The notes beneath the pieces were generated by a model. The model saw only the letters and a list, made by a program, of their open reading frames with translations. It did not search any database and had not been told where the DNA came from. From Larkinella rosea (lineage in GTDB: Bacteria > Bacteroidota > Bacteroidia > Cytophagales > Spirosomataceae), in the NCBI RefSeq assembly GCF_003858635.1, contig NZ_RQJO01000009.1, positions 682,001 to 746,000 of the forward strand: a stretch of DNA of 64,000 bases, given 5' to 3'. Below, one piece after another: positions 42,116-51,159 of the stretch (positions within the stretch are counted from its first letter, which is position 1; every line of letters starts with the position of its first letter). The position numbers were made by a program, and so were the translations under genes.

Positions 42116-43768
42116 ATGAAGGGATTATCAAAGTTTGGCAGGAAGTTGTATTCCAGCTCGATCAACGCAATTTTATGGGTCATTTTACTCCTGACGCTGG
42201 GCGCGTGTAAGGAGACGTTGCTGGATGAGGTTCCGAAAGATTCCCTCAACCCGGATGTGGTGCTGACGTCCAAAGCCGGTTTCGAAAACTACCTCACCGC
42301 CCTGCACCAAACCGCCCGGAACGAAATGATTTTGCAGGATCTGACGCACTATTTCGATCAGAACATCGGAACCGATATTGCCACGACGGGGCAGGAACCG
42401 GCGGTTAATTTCCGAAATTATAATACCTATCTGATTCCGGATAATCCGGTGTCCCGCACGTATTGGGATTGGGGCTACGCCAACATGCTGAACATCGCCA
42501 ACACGCTCATTGTGTACGCCAATCGGCCGGAGTCCAAAGCGATCTGGGCGGCAGAAGCGGAGAAGAATGCCGTCATCGCCGAAGCCCGGTTTTTTCGGGC
42601 TTATACGCACAATTTGCTGGCGAATCTGTACGGCGGGGTGCCCATTGTCGATACGGTGTATACCGGCCCGAAAACCGATTTTGTGCGAAATACGCGGAAA
42701 CAGGTGTACGAATCGGCCCGCGCCGATCTGGAATTTGCCGCGAAGTGGCTGCCCGAAACCGTCGTCAAAGCGAAGGAAGGCCGGGTTGTCAAAGCGGCTG
42801 CCGATCACTTGCTGAGCGAGGTTTACATCAGTCTGGGCGAGTACGACAAAGCCGTTGAAGCCGCTTCGCGGGTCATTGGTTCGGGCGTGTACAAACTGAT
42901 GACCGACCGTTTCGGGACCGAAAAAGACAAACCGGGGGATGTTTTCTCGGATTTATTCAAGGATGGGAACCAGAACCGGAGTTCCGGCAATCTGGAATCG
43001 ATTTTTGTCTGGCAGTTCGAAAACCTGACGCCCGGTGGCGGGGGCAGCCGGGGAAATCATAATCTGCGCGGCTGGGGACCGTTTTACATCAACCTCAAAG
43101 ACCCGGACAACAAGGCCGGGATGGTGATTGTCGATAGTCTGGGTCGTGGCGTCGGCTGGGTGCGGCCTACCACCTTCTTCCTGTACGACTTGTGGAAAGA
43201 TAATGCAGCGGATATGCGCAATTCGCCGTATAATATCCGTCGAACGAATTATTACACGAATTCGGCTTCCAAATACTTCAAAATGCCGGTCGAGAAAAAG
43301 AAATCGCTGGAAGATACCATGCAGAATCTGTATCCGACGATTCTGAAAGTGGAAGGGAAGCCCTGGGCGAACAATAACACCTCGGGGCAGACGGCCAAAG
43401 ATGTGATGGTGTATCGCCTGGCCGAAACCTATCTGCTGCGGGCAGAAGCCTACCTGCGAAAAGGTGACCTGCAAAAAGCCGCCGATGATTTGAATGCGGT
43501 TCGGAAACGGGCCAATGCCAAACCAGTGAGTGCCAGCGCCGTTACGATCGATTTTGTGCTGGACGAGCGGGCGCGGGAACTGATCACGGAAGAACCCCGG
43601 CGTCGAACCCTGATGCGCATGGGAAAACTGGTAGAACGCGTTCGGAAATACAACATGCGCGAAAGTACCCGGACCACCATTCAGGAAAAACACGAACTTT
43701 TCCCGATTCCGCAGACCGCCATCGACGCCAATTTTTCGGTCAAGCTGGAACAGAATCCAGGCTATTGA
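42116..43768 (+). CDS. SusD/RagB-family glycan-binding lipoprotein
   Basis: 550 residues with lipobox L-G-A-C (about Cys31). Typical SusD features: an early DEVPKDSLNPD segment, the TPR-like YWDWGYANMLNIANTLIVYA, AEARFFRAYTHNLLANLYGG followed by VPIVDTV, and the C-terminal YLLRAEAYLRKGDLQKAADD, VLDERARELITEEPRR and HELFPIPQTAID. It forms the surface lid of the SusC transporter, 40 bases downstream of that gene. Confidence 0.95.
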   Translation: MKGLSKFGRKLYSSSINAILWVILLLTLGACKETLLDEVPKDSLNPDVVLTSKAGFENYLTALHQTARNEMILQDLTHYFDQNIGTDIATTGQEPAVNFRNYNTYLIPDNPVSRTYWDWGYANMLNIANTLIVYANRPESKAIWAAEAEKNAVIAEARFFRAYTHNLLANLYGGVPIVDTVYTGPKTDFVRNTRKQVYESARADLEFAAKWLPETVVKAKEGRVVKAAADHLLSEVYISLGEYDKAVEAASRVIGSGVYKLMTDRFGTEKDKPGDVFSDLFKDGNQNRSSGNLESIFVWQFENLTPGGGGSRGNHNLRGWGPFYINLKDPDNKAGMVIVDSLGRGVGWVRPTTFFLYDLWKDNAADMRNSPYNIRRTNYYTNSASKYFKMPVEKKKSLEDTMQNLYPTILKVEGKPWANNNTSGQTAKDVMVYRLAETYLLRAEAYLRKGDLQKAADDLNAVRKRANAKPVSASAVTIDFVLDERARELITEEPRRRTLMRMGKLVERVRKYNMRESTRTTIQEKHELFPIPQTAIDANFSVKLEQNPGY

Positions 43769-43792
43769 TAGACTCAAAACAGGAAAAACCGT

Positions 43793-45016
43793 ATGCTTTC
43801 AGGAATCAGACTGACTTGTTTTGCTCTTATGGCCGGGCTGGGAATTTCACTGGCCCAGGCGCAGGAAACCGCCCCGGCCGATCCCGGTTTGGCGCTGCCG
43901 GTCATCAATACGGCACCGTTACCGAAGTATGACTACGACCGGCTGGACTACGGCATGACCATCGGAATTGAACGAACGCCCAAAGGACGCATCTGGGCGT
44001 GCTGGGTAGGCGGTGGCGATAACCACGATGCATTTTTTGTCCTGAACTCCAGCGACGACGACGGAAAAAGCTGGTCAAAACCGCGGGTGGTCATCGATCC
44101 GCACGACCCGGCGCTGGACGATAAACGACGGACCATTGTCGGGAATTTATGGACCGATCCGCTGGGGCGTCTGTGGCTGTTTTTTGATCAGTCGCTGACC
44201 CATTTCGATGGCCGGAACGGCAACTGGTATACCCGTTGCGACAATCCCGACAGTGAGAATCCCGTCTGGTCGACGCCGGTCCGGATCTGGCACGGCTGTT
44301 CGTTGAACAAACCCATGATTCTGTCCGACGGCACCTGGCTGCTCAATGTTTCGCTCTGGGATGAAGGGAAAATCAATCCAAAGTACAAGGAAAAATACCG
44401 CGAGCTCGACTCCCTGCGCATGGCCAATGTCTTTGCGTCGACCGATCAGGGCAAAACCTGGGTTCGTCGGGGCGGAGTTCGCTACCCGCAGCCCCAATTT
44501 GACGAACACCACATCATCGAACGAAAAGACGGGACGCTCTGGATGACGGCCCGCACCGCCAACGGGATGTGGGAGAGTGTTTCGACCGACAAGGGAAAGA
44601 CCTGGTCGGAACCCCGGAAATACCTGGAACACATCGGCTCGCGGCATTTTATGCGCCGGTTGCAGTCGGGACGAATCCTGATGGTCCGTCACGGTGCGGT
44701 TACGGAAAAAACCAAATTTCGCTCGAAATTGACGGCCTATTTGTCTGAGGATGAAGGTAAAACCTGGGTCGGTGGCCTGATGCTGGATGAGCGCCGGGGC
44801 ATTTCGTATCCGGACGGTTTTCAGGCTCCCGACGGAACGATTTACATTTCCTACGACCATAACCGCGATTTCGACGGCGAAATTCTGATGGCCCGTTTCA
44901 CGGAAAAAGACATTCTGGACGGGAAGTTCGGCGGACGGAAATCAAAACCCAAAATCCTGATCAGTAAACCACTGGGCCTCGACAAATTACCGGCTCCTTC
45001 GGACGTGACCAACTAA
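43793..45016 (+). CDS. Sialidase-like BNR-repeat glycoside hydrolase, exported
   Basis: 407 residues with a signal peptide ending ISLAQAQE. Four Asp-box repeats are seen: SSDDDGKSW, STDQGKTW, STDKGKTW and SEDEGKTW, on the six-bladed propeller of the sialidase superfamily. An Arg-rich pocket and an early G-R-I-W segment (TPKGRIWACW) are present, but I cannot place the full GH33 catalytic triad. Related BNR families also attack rhamnogalacturonan or glucuronic-acid bonds, so sialic acid is not assured as substrate. It lies 24 bases after susD. Confidence 0.85.
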   Translation: MLSGIRLTCFALMAGLGISLAQAQETAPADPGLALPVINTAPLPKYDYDRLDYGMTIGIERTPKGRIWACWVGGGDNHDAFFVLNSSDDDGKSWSKPRVVIDPHDPALDDKRRTIVGNLWTDPLGRLWLFFDQSLTHFDGRNGNWYTRCDNPDSENPVWSTPVRIWHGCSLNKPMILSDGTWLLNVSLWDEGKINPKYKEKYRELDSLRMANVFASTDQGKTWVRRGGVRYPQPQFDEHHIIERKDGTLWMTARTANGMWESVSTDKGKTWSEPRKYLEHIGSRHFMRRLQSGRILMVRHGAVTEKTKFRSKLTAYLSEDEGKTWVGGLMLDERRGISYPDGFQAPDGTIYISYDHNRDFDGEILMARFTEKDILDGKFGGRKSKPKILISKPLGLDKLPAPSDVTN

Positions 45017-45052
45017 CCAGCGAGATTCCGGGGAGGGATTTACGGAGCGATA

Positions 45053-46147
45053 ATGACAAACCGACAGAGCATCTATTATTGGAAATGTGACCGTCCTTCG
45101 GCTTTTTTTGCCCTGGACGAACGGGATGAAGACCTTGAATCGTCGGCGATTGAGCGGTTGCTGCGGCCGGTGCTGGTCGATTACTTCAGAAGCGATGCCG
45201 TGTCGCTGCGTTCGGGAAATGGCCAGGGAAATCACCTGACGTATGTGGCAACCGTTGGCCATACGCAACGCTTTATCCGGCTGGAAAACGGTCCTGAAGG
45301 CGACGATTTTATGGAGATTGAAGCGCGCGTATTGCGGGAAATCAAAGCGCTGGGCATTCCCGCCCCAGCGGTTTTTGCCGCTGATGCCACCCGCTCCGTC
45401 GTTCCTTTTGCGTATCAGATTCTGGAATATGTCCCTTATCCGGATTTGAATCGATTATACAAGGAAGGAAAACTGAACCTCCCGGTTATTGCCGAAAAAA
45501 TCGGTCAGTATGTGGCGAAATGGCAAACCATCCAGTTCAGCAGTTTTGGCCCCTTTGATCCGGCAAAACTTCGGAAGGAAGACCGGCTTTTGGGGTTACA
45601 CCCGCGCTATCGGGATTATTTTCTTTTAAACTGGGAGAAACACCTCGATTTTCTGGTTCAGAAGCGGTTTTTGAGCGCGTCGGAATCCACTGAAATCCGG
45701 CAGCTGGTACAAAAGTACGATGCCTATCTGGAGGTCGACGAGGGATGTCTGGTGCATAAAGATCTGGCCTTGTGGAATATGCTGGGTGTTTCCGACGAGG
45801 TTATAGCGTTCATCGATTGGGATGATACGGTTTCGGGAGATGCCACGGATGACTTGTCGCTGCTGGCCTGTTTTCATTCCGGGGAGGTGGTTATGGCTGC
45901 CATGAAAGGGTATCAAAAAGTAAAACCGCTGCCCGAAAACTTCCTGATCCGTTTCTGGCTGCATCTGCTCCGGAACATGATTGTGAAAGCCGTCATCCGG
46001 GTGGGTGCCAATTATTTCGACCGCCAGTCCGATTTTTTTCTCATTGGCTCGGGTTCCAGCGGAGCCTCGCTGAAAACCTTTACCCTGCAACGGATAAAAA
46101 CCGCCTGTCTGGGATTGCAGAACCTCAAACACGTCCACGATTTATGA
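45053..46147 (+). CDS. Aminoglycoside phosphotransferase-fold kinase
   Basis: 364 residues. The APH/choline-kinase active site is seen: catalytic VHKDLALWN (His235, Asp237, Asn242) and the metal-binding FIDWDDTVSGD, with an N-lobe FIRLENGPEGDDFMEIEARV. It should phosphorylate a small hydroxyl compound; in this context a sugar or sugar acid rather than an antibiotic is likely. It overlaps the next gene by ATGA (46144-46147), so the pair is translationally coupled. Substrate inference is from position only. Confidence 0.85.
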   Translation: MTNRQSIYYWKCDRPSAFFALDERDEDLESSAIERLLRPVLVDYFRSDAVSLRSGNGQGNHLTYVATVGHTQRFIRLENGPEGDDFMEIEARVLREIKALGIPAPAVFAADATRSVVPFAYQILEYVPYPDLNRLYKEGKLNLPVIAEKIGQYVAKWQTIQFSSFGPFDPAKLRKEDRLLGLHPRYRDYFLLNWEKHLDFLVQKRFLSASESTEIRQLVQKYDAYLEVDEGCLVHKDLALWNMLGVSDEVIAFIDWDDTVSGDATDDLSLLACFHSGEVVMAAMKGYQKVKPLPENFLIRFWLHLLRNMIVKAVIRVGANYFDRQSDFFLIGSGSSGASLKTFTLQRIKTACLGLQNLKHVHDL

Positions 46148-46872
46148 AACAACAACCGGATTCCCGGCAACTTGGAACCGGAACCTGGCTATCGATTGGT
46201 TCGCCGGTCATTGCTGAACTGGCGGCAGCCTGCGGTTTTGACTGGCTGTTGTTCGATCTGGAACACGGCTGTCTGACCGAATCGGGACTGTTAGCCAATT
46301 TGCAGGCGGCTAAACGGGAGGGTGTCAGGCTCATTGTGCGCGTGGGCAGTATGGACAGCGCCCTGATTGCCCGGGTGCTGGACTGGGGCGCATCCGGTAT
46401 TATGCTACCTCACGTATCTACGGCTGAACAGGCCAGGGAATGTGTAAAAGCCATGAACTATCCGCCCATCGGAACTCGAGGCTATTCAAGCTCAGCCCGT
46501 TCATTTTCCTATGGCCTTCACGTTCAGCAAAATACGTTGCAACAACCTTTGTTTATACCACAAATTGAAAATGAAGAAGGGGTATTAAAGGCGGAATCGA
46601 TTGCGGCTGTCGATGGTGTCGATATTCTTTTCGTAGGGCCGGCAGACCTCAAGCTGGACTTGTCAATCCGCCGACCTACACCACCAATTTCCTACGAAAC
46701 CGCTTTGCAGCAAGTGAGTCTGGCGGCCAAAAATCAGCAGAAACAGGCGGGTATTTTGGTCAGAAACCGGGATGATTTACCGGCGCTAAAACATTGGGGT
46801 TATTCCTGCCTGGCAATCGGTTCTGATCTGGGAATGATTCGGGATGGTTTGCTGGCTGCGACAATCTCTTAA
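46144..46872 (+). CDS. HpcH/HpaI-family aldolase
   Basis: 242 residues. Motifs of the class II pyruvate aldolase family: GFDWLLFDLEHG (metal Glu/Asp region), RVLDWGASGIMLPHVSTAEQ, IGTRGYSSSARSFSYG, IPQIENEEG and VDGVDILFVGPADLKLDLS. These enzymes cleave 2-keto-3-deoxy sugar acids to pyruvate and an aldehyde. With the coupled kinase and sialidase-like enzyme, the operon probably takes a glycan-derived acid through phosphorylation and aldol cleavage (inference). Confidence 0.9.
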   Translation: MKQQPDSRQLGTGTWLSIGSPVIAELAAACGFDWLLFDLEHGCLTESGLLANLQAAKREGVRLIVRVGSMDSALIARVLDWGASGIMLPHVSTAEQARECVKAMNYPPIGTRGYSSSARSFSYGLHVQQNTLQQPLFIPQIENEEGVLKAESIAAVDGVDILFVGPADLKLDLSIRRPTPPISYETALQQVSLAAKNQQKQAGILVRNRDDLPALKHWGYSCLAIGSDLGMIRDGLLAATIS

Positions 46873-47003
46873 GAGAACGATCCGAGGTGCTTCAAAATTA
46901 TTTCAGGTTAATAAACAAAGGGTAATGCATCAATCCTGTCGGAAGATGAATGAGTGAACCGTTCGGTTTCCAGCCAGATGAGTTGAACAGACCGGCAGAT
47001 TAT

Positions 47004-48284
47004 TTACAGCAGAATCTGGAATTCCGTCCAGCCGTCGGGGCCGGTTTTCAGCGAGAATGGAAAACCGTGGTTGAGGAGAATGTCGCGCGTCAGGGTGAGC
47101 CCAATGCCCTGGCCGTCGGGTTTGGTGCTGAAAAATGGATTGAACAGGTTGGTTTCCAGGTCCGCACTGATCGGTTTGCCATTATCGCGGACACTCAGCT
47201 TCTGGTGGGAAACAAAAATCTCGACGGTTTCGCCCGCCGAACACGCTTCAATGGCATTTTTGATGATGTTGACCAGCACTTGTTCCATTTGCACAGTATC
47301 AAGCAAAACCGGCACCGAAACGGGCAATTTATACTCAAGCACAACCCCTTTGGCATCGGCCTGAGGCTGCATCAGCCGCCCGACGTGTTGGGCAATTTCG
47401 GCCAGATCGGCGGTATTTTTCTGGGGCAGTGGCAATCGAACGACATCGGCAAACCGGCGCATGAACTGATTCAGCCGGTCGTTACGCTCGATGGCGATCT
47501 GGAGGGCGTGGTTCACATCCTCCTCTTCCGGCGCATCCATGTAAGTTTTGGTGACATTCAGGATGGAATTGATGGCGCCAATGGAGTTGTTGACCTCGTG
47601 GGCCATCATCCGGATCACTTTGCTGTAGGCTTTCTTTTCGGATTCCAGAATCTCGCTCGTCAGTTCTTCGATCAGCAGAAAATCGCGCCGAAAACCACGG
47701 TCCATGAAGTGGGAACGTTGCACCCGGTAGGTTTCGATACCGCTGCCTTTCAGCGTTTTGGTTTCGTGTTCGACGGATTCGGCCAGTTGATTCAGGAGCG
47801 GGTGATCAATTTCCGACAAGTGCCGACCCAATAATTCGACGTGAGTCAGTTGCAACAAGTCAGCGGCTTTGGGATTAACGGAAGCGATTCGCCGGTCGAA
47901 GTCGAAAATCAGGGTGGCGATGGGGGAGGCTTCGATGAGCTTTTCCAGAAAAAACTGCTGTTCCATTTGTTTGGTGCGTTCCTCACGAAGTTGGTCGATC
48001 ATGAGGTTATAGACTTCAATCAACCCATCGACTTCCCGGTTACCGGTCGGCACAAATTTGATCGTAAAATCCTTGTCTTTAATCGCTTCAATTCCGGACG
48101 AAATAAACGCGGATGGTTGACCAAAAGCCCGGTAAATCTGAATGGCAAGCACGACCGAAATCAGCACCAGCACTTCCGAAACGATAAACAGCAGTTTGTT
48201 TTCCTGAAGCCATTTGAAAATCAGAAAAATCATAGCCGCGTGAATCGCGACCATGAACAGCAGGTATTTCGTTCGGAGGGACAT
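47004..48284 (-). CDS. NtrY-like sensor histidine kinase
   Basis: 426 residues. Two N-terminal transmembrane helices (YLLFMVAIHAAMIFLIFKW, LLFIVSEVLVLISVVLAIQI), a HAMP-like linker, a PAS domain (LIEASPIATLIFDFDRRIAS), then the dimerisation helix with His229 in MMAHEVNNSIGAINS, and HATPase_c (VNIIKNAIEACS, LSVRDNGKPIS, DGQGIGLTLTRDIL). It should phosphorylate the NtrC-like regulator encoded just upstream on the same strand. It is the last gene of the efflux/two-component run. Confidence 0.92.
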   Translation of the reverse strand: MSLRTKYLLFMVAIHAAMIFLIFKWLQENKLLFIVSEVLVLISVVLAIQIYRAFGQPSAFISSGIEAIKDKDFTIKFVPTGNREVDGLIEVYNLMIDQLREERTKQMEQQFFLEKLIEASPIATLIFDFDRRIASVNPKAADLLQLTHVELLGRHLSEIDHPLLNQLAESVEHETKTLKGSGIETYRVQRSHFMDRGFRRDFLLIEELTSEILESEKKAYSKVIRMMAHEVNNSIGAINSILNVTKTYMDAPEEEDVNHALQIAIERNDRLNQFMRRFADVVRLPLPQKNTADLAEIAQHVGRLMQPQADAKGVVLEYKLPVSVPVLLDTVQMEQVLVNIIKNAIEACSAGETVEIFVSHQKLSVRDNGKPISADLETNLFNPFFSTKPDGQGIGLTLTRDILLNHGFPFSLKTGPDGWTEFQILL

Positions 48285-48297
48285 CGTTTTGAACTGG

Positions 48298-48387
48298 GAT
48301 TACGCAGATTAAAGGATTAAGAGGATTTAAAATAAGAAAATAAGATTGCGGTAGCTAATCATAGTTAATCCTTTAATCTGCGTAATC
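48298..48387. repeat. Perfect 21-bp inverted repeat between regulator and kinase genes
   Basis: Arms 48298-48318 and 48367-48387 are exactly complementary around a 48-base loop. The arm begins GATTACGCAGATTAAAGG. It fills the gap between two co-directional genes of one signalling pair and may set their relative expression. Confidence 0.8.
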
Positions 48388-48392
48388 ATAGT

Positions 48393-49772
48393 TCAGGAAT
48401 CGGTTGTATATGGAATTCCATATTTTTCCAGTCGTCGATACAGCGCAAACCGCGTGATTCCCAGTGCCCTCGCCACTTTCGAAACCCGGTTATTGTAAAA
48501 ATCCATCGCCCGGCGAATCATCTGGAATTCCAGTTCGTCGAGCGTGATGGTGCCGACTTCGGGCAGTGGTCGTAGGGCTTGGGGCATCGGGTTTTGGGCG
48601 ATGTGTTTCTGAAAATCAGCAATGCCGAGTTCGTCGGTGGTGGATAGCAAAACCGTCCGTTCAACGATGTTTTTGAGCTGCCGGATGTTGCCGGGCAACG
48701 CCAGATTTCGAACCCACCTGAGCGCGGCTGGATTGATGTTTAGTTTGGGACGTTCATAAATGGTTTTCAGGTTGTTAACGAAATAACTCACCAAGGATGG
48801 AATGTCGTCAGGACGTTCGCGCAGGGCCGGGAGCTTGACGGTGATGAGGTTGATGCGGTAAAACAGATCTTCGCGGAACGTGCCTTTGGCGACCATTTCT
48901 TCCAGATTCCGGTTGGTTGCGCAAATCACCCGCACATCGACGGTTTTGCTCCGGCTGCTGCCCAGCGGTTCGAACGTCCGGTCCTGCAACACCCGCAGTA
49001 GTTTGACCTGGCTCGACAGATCCAGGTCACCGATTTCGTCCAGAAAGATGCTGCCTTTGTTGGCGAGTTCAAACCGCCCGACGCGGTCGGCTTTGGCGTC
49101 GGTAAACGCGCCCCGCAGGTGTCCGAAGAGTTCGCTTTCGAACAAGGTCGACGAAATACCGCCCAGATTGACCTTCACGAACGGTTTGTTCCGGCGTCGG
49201 CTGTTCTGGTGAATGGCTTCGGCGATGAGTTCTTTCCCGGTTCCGCTTTCGCCCGTAATCAAAACCGGGGCGTCGGTGGGGGCCACGCGGCCGATGGTTT
49301 CCAGAATGTCGAGCAACTTAGAATCTTCACCGACAATGTGCTCAAACTGGTAGTGCTGATCGAGTTTTTTCCGGCTGGAGGATGAAAGCTGAGCCGGTTT
49401 TTGCTGCGCTAAATTTAAAATGGTACGAATCGACTGCAACACGTAGTCGTTTTGCCACGGTTTCGTAATGAAATCCTTTGCTCCGGCTTTCATGCCCTGC
49501 ACGGCCAGATCGATCGTTCCCCAGCCCGTAATCAGAATCACCGGAATGGCCGGATAGGCCGCCCGAATCACATTCAGGAGTTTCAGGCCTTCATCGCCGG
49601 AGGTTTCGATGGAAAAATTCATGTCCAGCAAAATCAACTCCGGAGTCTCAGTTGCGAGCGTTTCCAGCGCCTGTGTGGGGTTTTCAGCGGTTTGTACTGT
49701 AAAACCGTCCCTCCGCAGCAGGAGCGAGAGCGAAGTCTGAACCGCAATATCGTCGTCGATGATCAGAAGCAT
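48393..49772 (-). CDS. NtrC-type sigma-54 response regulator
   Basis: 459 residues. Receiver 1-115 with phospho-Asp50 (LILLDMN) and Lys104 (FITKPW). AAA+ domain: Walker A GESGTGKE (174-181), sigma-54 contact loop GAFTDA (221-226, in place of the canonical GAFTGA) and Walker B SIFLDEIGDL (241-250). C-terminal Fis-type helix-turn-helix (NNRVSKVARALGITRFALYR). It should activate sigma-54 promoters; a near-consensus one lies upstream of the linked efflux operon at 55.9 kb. Confidence 0.95.
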   Translation of the reverse strand: MLLIIDDDIAVQTSLSLLLRRDGFTVQTAENPTQALETLATETPELILLDMNFSIETSGDEGLKLLNVIRAAYPAIPVILITGWGTIDLAVQGMKAGAKDFITKPWQNDYVLQSIRTILNLAQQKPAQLSSSSRKKLDQHYQFEHIVGEDSKLLDILETIGRVAPTDAPVLITGESGTGKELIAEAIHQNSRRRNKPFVKVNLGGISSTLFESELFGHLRGAFTDAKADRVGRFELANKGSIFLDEIGDLDLSSQVKLLRVLQDRTFEPLGSSRSKTVDVRVICATNRNLEEMVAKGTFREDLFYRINLITVKLPALRERPDDIPSLVSYFVNNLKTIYERPKLNINPAALRWVRNLALPGNIRQLKNIVERTVLLSTTDELGIADFQKHIAQNPMPQALRPLPEVGTITLDELEFQMIRRAMDFYNNRVSKVARALGITRFALYRRLEKYGIPYTTDS

Positions 49773-49782
49773 GGTAAAATTA

Positions 49783-49890
49783 TTTCGCAGAGTTAAGCAG
49801 AGAAAAGCAGAGTTAAGCGGAGAAAAAAAAGTTTTTCAAAAATAGTCTGCGCACCTCCTCTTTTCTCTGCTTAACTCTGCGTCTGCGAAA
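49783..49890. repeat. Inverted repeat built from repeated GCAGAGTTAAGC words
   Basis: The left side holds GCAGAGTTAAGC-AGAGAAAA twice in tandem (49788-49827). The right side (49861-49890) is complementary to the first unit and its flank with small indels. It lies between the second permease and the response-regulator gene. Confidence 0.7.
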
Positions 49891-49906
49891 CAACTTTTTA
49901 AAACTC

Positions 49907-51061
49907 CTATTCCTCATGCAGCGCCACCGCCGGTTGAATTCGTGCGGCCAGGCGACTGGGGAATAGGGCGCAGAGGGTGACAATCCCGTAAATAACGACG
50001 ATTGAAATCGCAATGGCGGTCAGGTAAATACCGGCCTGAATGTCGAACACGTTCATTAGCGGGAACTGAACGGCAAACAAGAGCCCGATCAGCAACGCGA
50101 AGGTTGCCAGCACCCAGATTTCGCTGATGAATTGTTCCGAAATGCCGGTGCCGGTGGCGCCCAGTGCCCGGCGCAAACCAATTTCGCCCCGGCGTTTGGC
50201 AATGCTCAAGTTCAGGACGCCGAACAATCCGAGGGCGACGTTGATCAGCAGAAAACCGGATACGATCAGGAAAATGATCACCGGCACAAGCGTCATGTTA
50301 TGCGTGGTTTTCCGCGAATCCGTCAGGTGATCGACCTCCACGCTCCACCCGGTGACCATCGTCGTAATCGCTTTGACCATTTTAGCTTCAAAAACCGCAT
50401 CGGTTCCCGGTTTTACCCGGACCATCAACAGGTCGTTCCAGCGGGTCTTGACATCCAGCAGTTCAAATAAGGCCGGTTTGTCCGCCATGAATTCGCCCTT
50501 CGACTTGAATGTGTTAACCACACCAATCACTTTAAAGCGTTCACCAATGACTTTTCCCAGCGGTTTTTCGTCGCCGAACAGTCCTTCTTTCAACTTTCGA
50601 TTGATCACCACCGGCGTGTATTTGCCCACACTATCGGCGCTCCGGTACCACCGGCCTTCCAAAACCGGAATCACCATGGTCTTGGCAAAGTGTTCATCCG
50701 TTGAGAAGAAATCGGCCAGCACATTCTTTTTGTTGTACTCCACCCCGTTGTTCATCGAGCTTTGCGAAAATGGGAAGTTGCTGCTCATGCGGGAAGCCGC
50801 TTCGACTTCAGGCTGATCCCGAAGCTGTTGCAAAACCCGTTCGATTTTTTCGGCTACCTCAACCGTATCCTGATTGCTGTTCAGGCTGATGGCCCAGGCG
50901 TTCTGGTACTCAAACCCCAGTGGCTCGCGGTAATTCCGGACGTTGTACACAATCAGCGAAGAAAGCCCGAAAAGGACCAGGAACGACGCCCAGATCTCCA
51001 CCAGCAACAGTGAATGAGCTCGCTTCTTGTTCCAGATTAATTTAAAAAGATGACGGATCAT
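49907..51061 (-). CDS. FtsX/MacB-type ABC transporter permease (second)
   Basis: 384 residues. Four-helix MacB topology: an N-terminal helix (LLLVEIWASFLVLFGLSSLI), a large periplasmic domain, then three C-terminal helices with the family segment LSIAKRRGEIGLRRALGATG and the end SRLAARIQPAVALHEE. It probably pairs with the first permease and the shared ATPase as an efflux or envelope mechanotransmission complex. Gap to the preceding permease gene is 98 bases and holds a hairpin. Confidence 0.9.
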   Translation of the reverse strand: MIRHLFKLIWNKKRAHSLLLVEIWASFLVLFGLSSLIVYNVRNYREPLGFEYQNAWAISLNSNQDTVEVAEKIERVLQQLRDQPEVEAASRMSSNFPFSQSSMNNGVEYNKKNVLADFFSTDEHFAKTMVIPVLEGRWYRSADSVGKYTPVVINRKLKEGLFGDEKPLGKVIGERFKVIGVVNTFKSKGEFMADKPALFELLDVKTRWNDLLMVRVKPGTDAVFEAKMVKAITTMVTGWSVEVDHLTDSRKTTHNMTLVPVIIFLIVSGFLLINVALGLFGVLNLSIAKRRGEIGLRRALGATGTGISEQFISEIWVLATFALLIGLLFAVQFPLMNVFDIQAGIYLTAIAISIVVIYGIVTLCALFPSRLAARIQPAVALHEE

Positions 51062-51102
51062 GATAGTTTTGACCGGGTCGCCGGTGCGATGAGTGAATGA
51101 TA

Positions 51103-51155
51103 GAATGAGTGAATAAAAAGGTGAGTGATGCTATCGTTTTTGTATTCACTCATTC
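51103..51155. repeat. 17-bp inverted repeat between the two permease genes
   Basis: GAATGAGTGAATAAAAA (51103-51119) pairs with 51137-51155, which has two extra bases. The word GAGTGAATGA/GAATGAGTGAATAA is repeated next to it. It is one of the series of hairpins at boundaries in this operon. Confidence 0.6.
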
Positions 51156-51159
51156 AAAA

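Noticed and set aside
45053-46147. Calling the APH-fold kinase an aminoglycoside-resistance gene
   Set aside because: It is coupled to an aldolase in a glycan locus; a metabolic substrate is far more likely.
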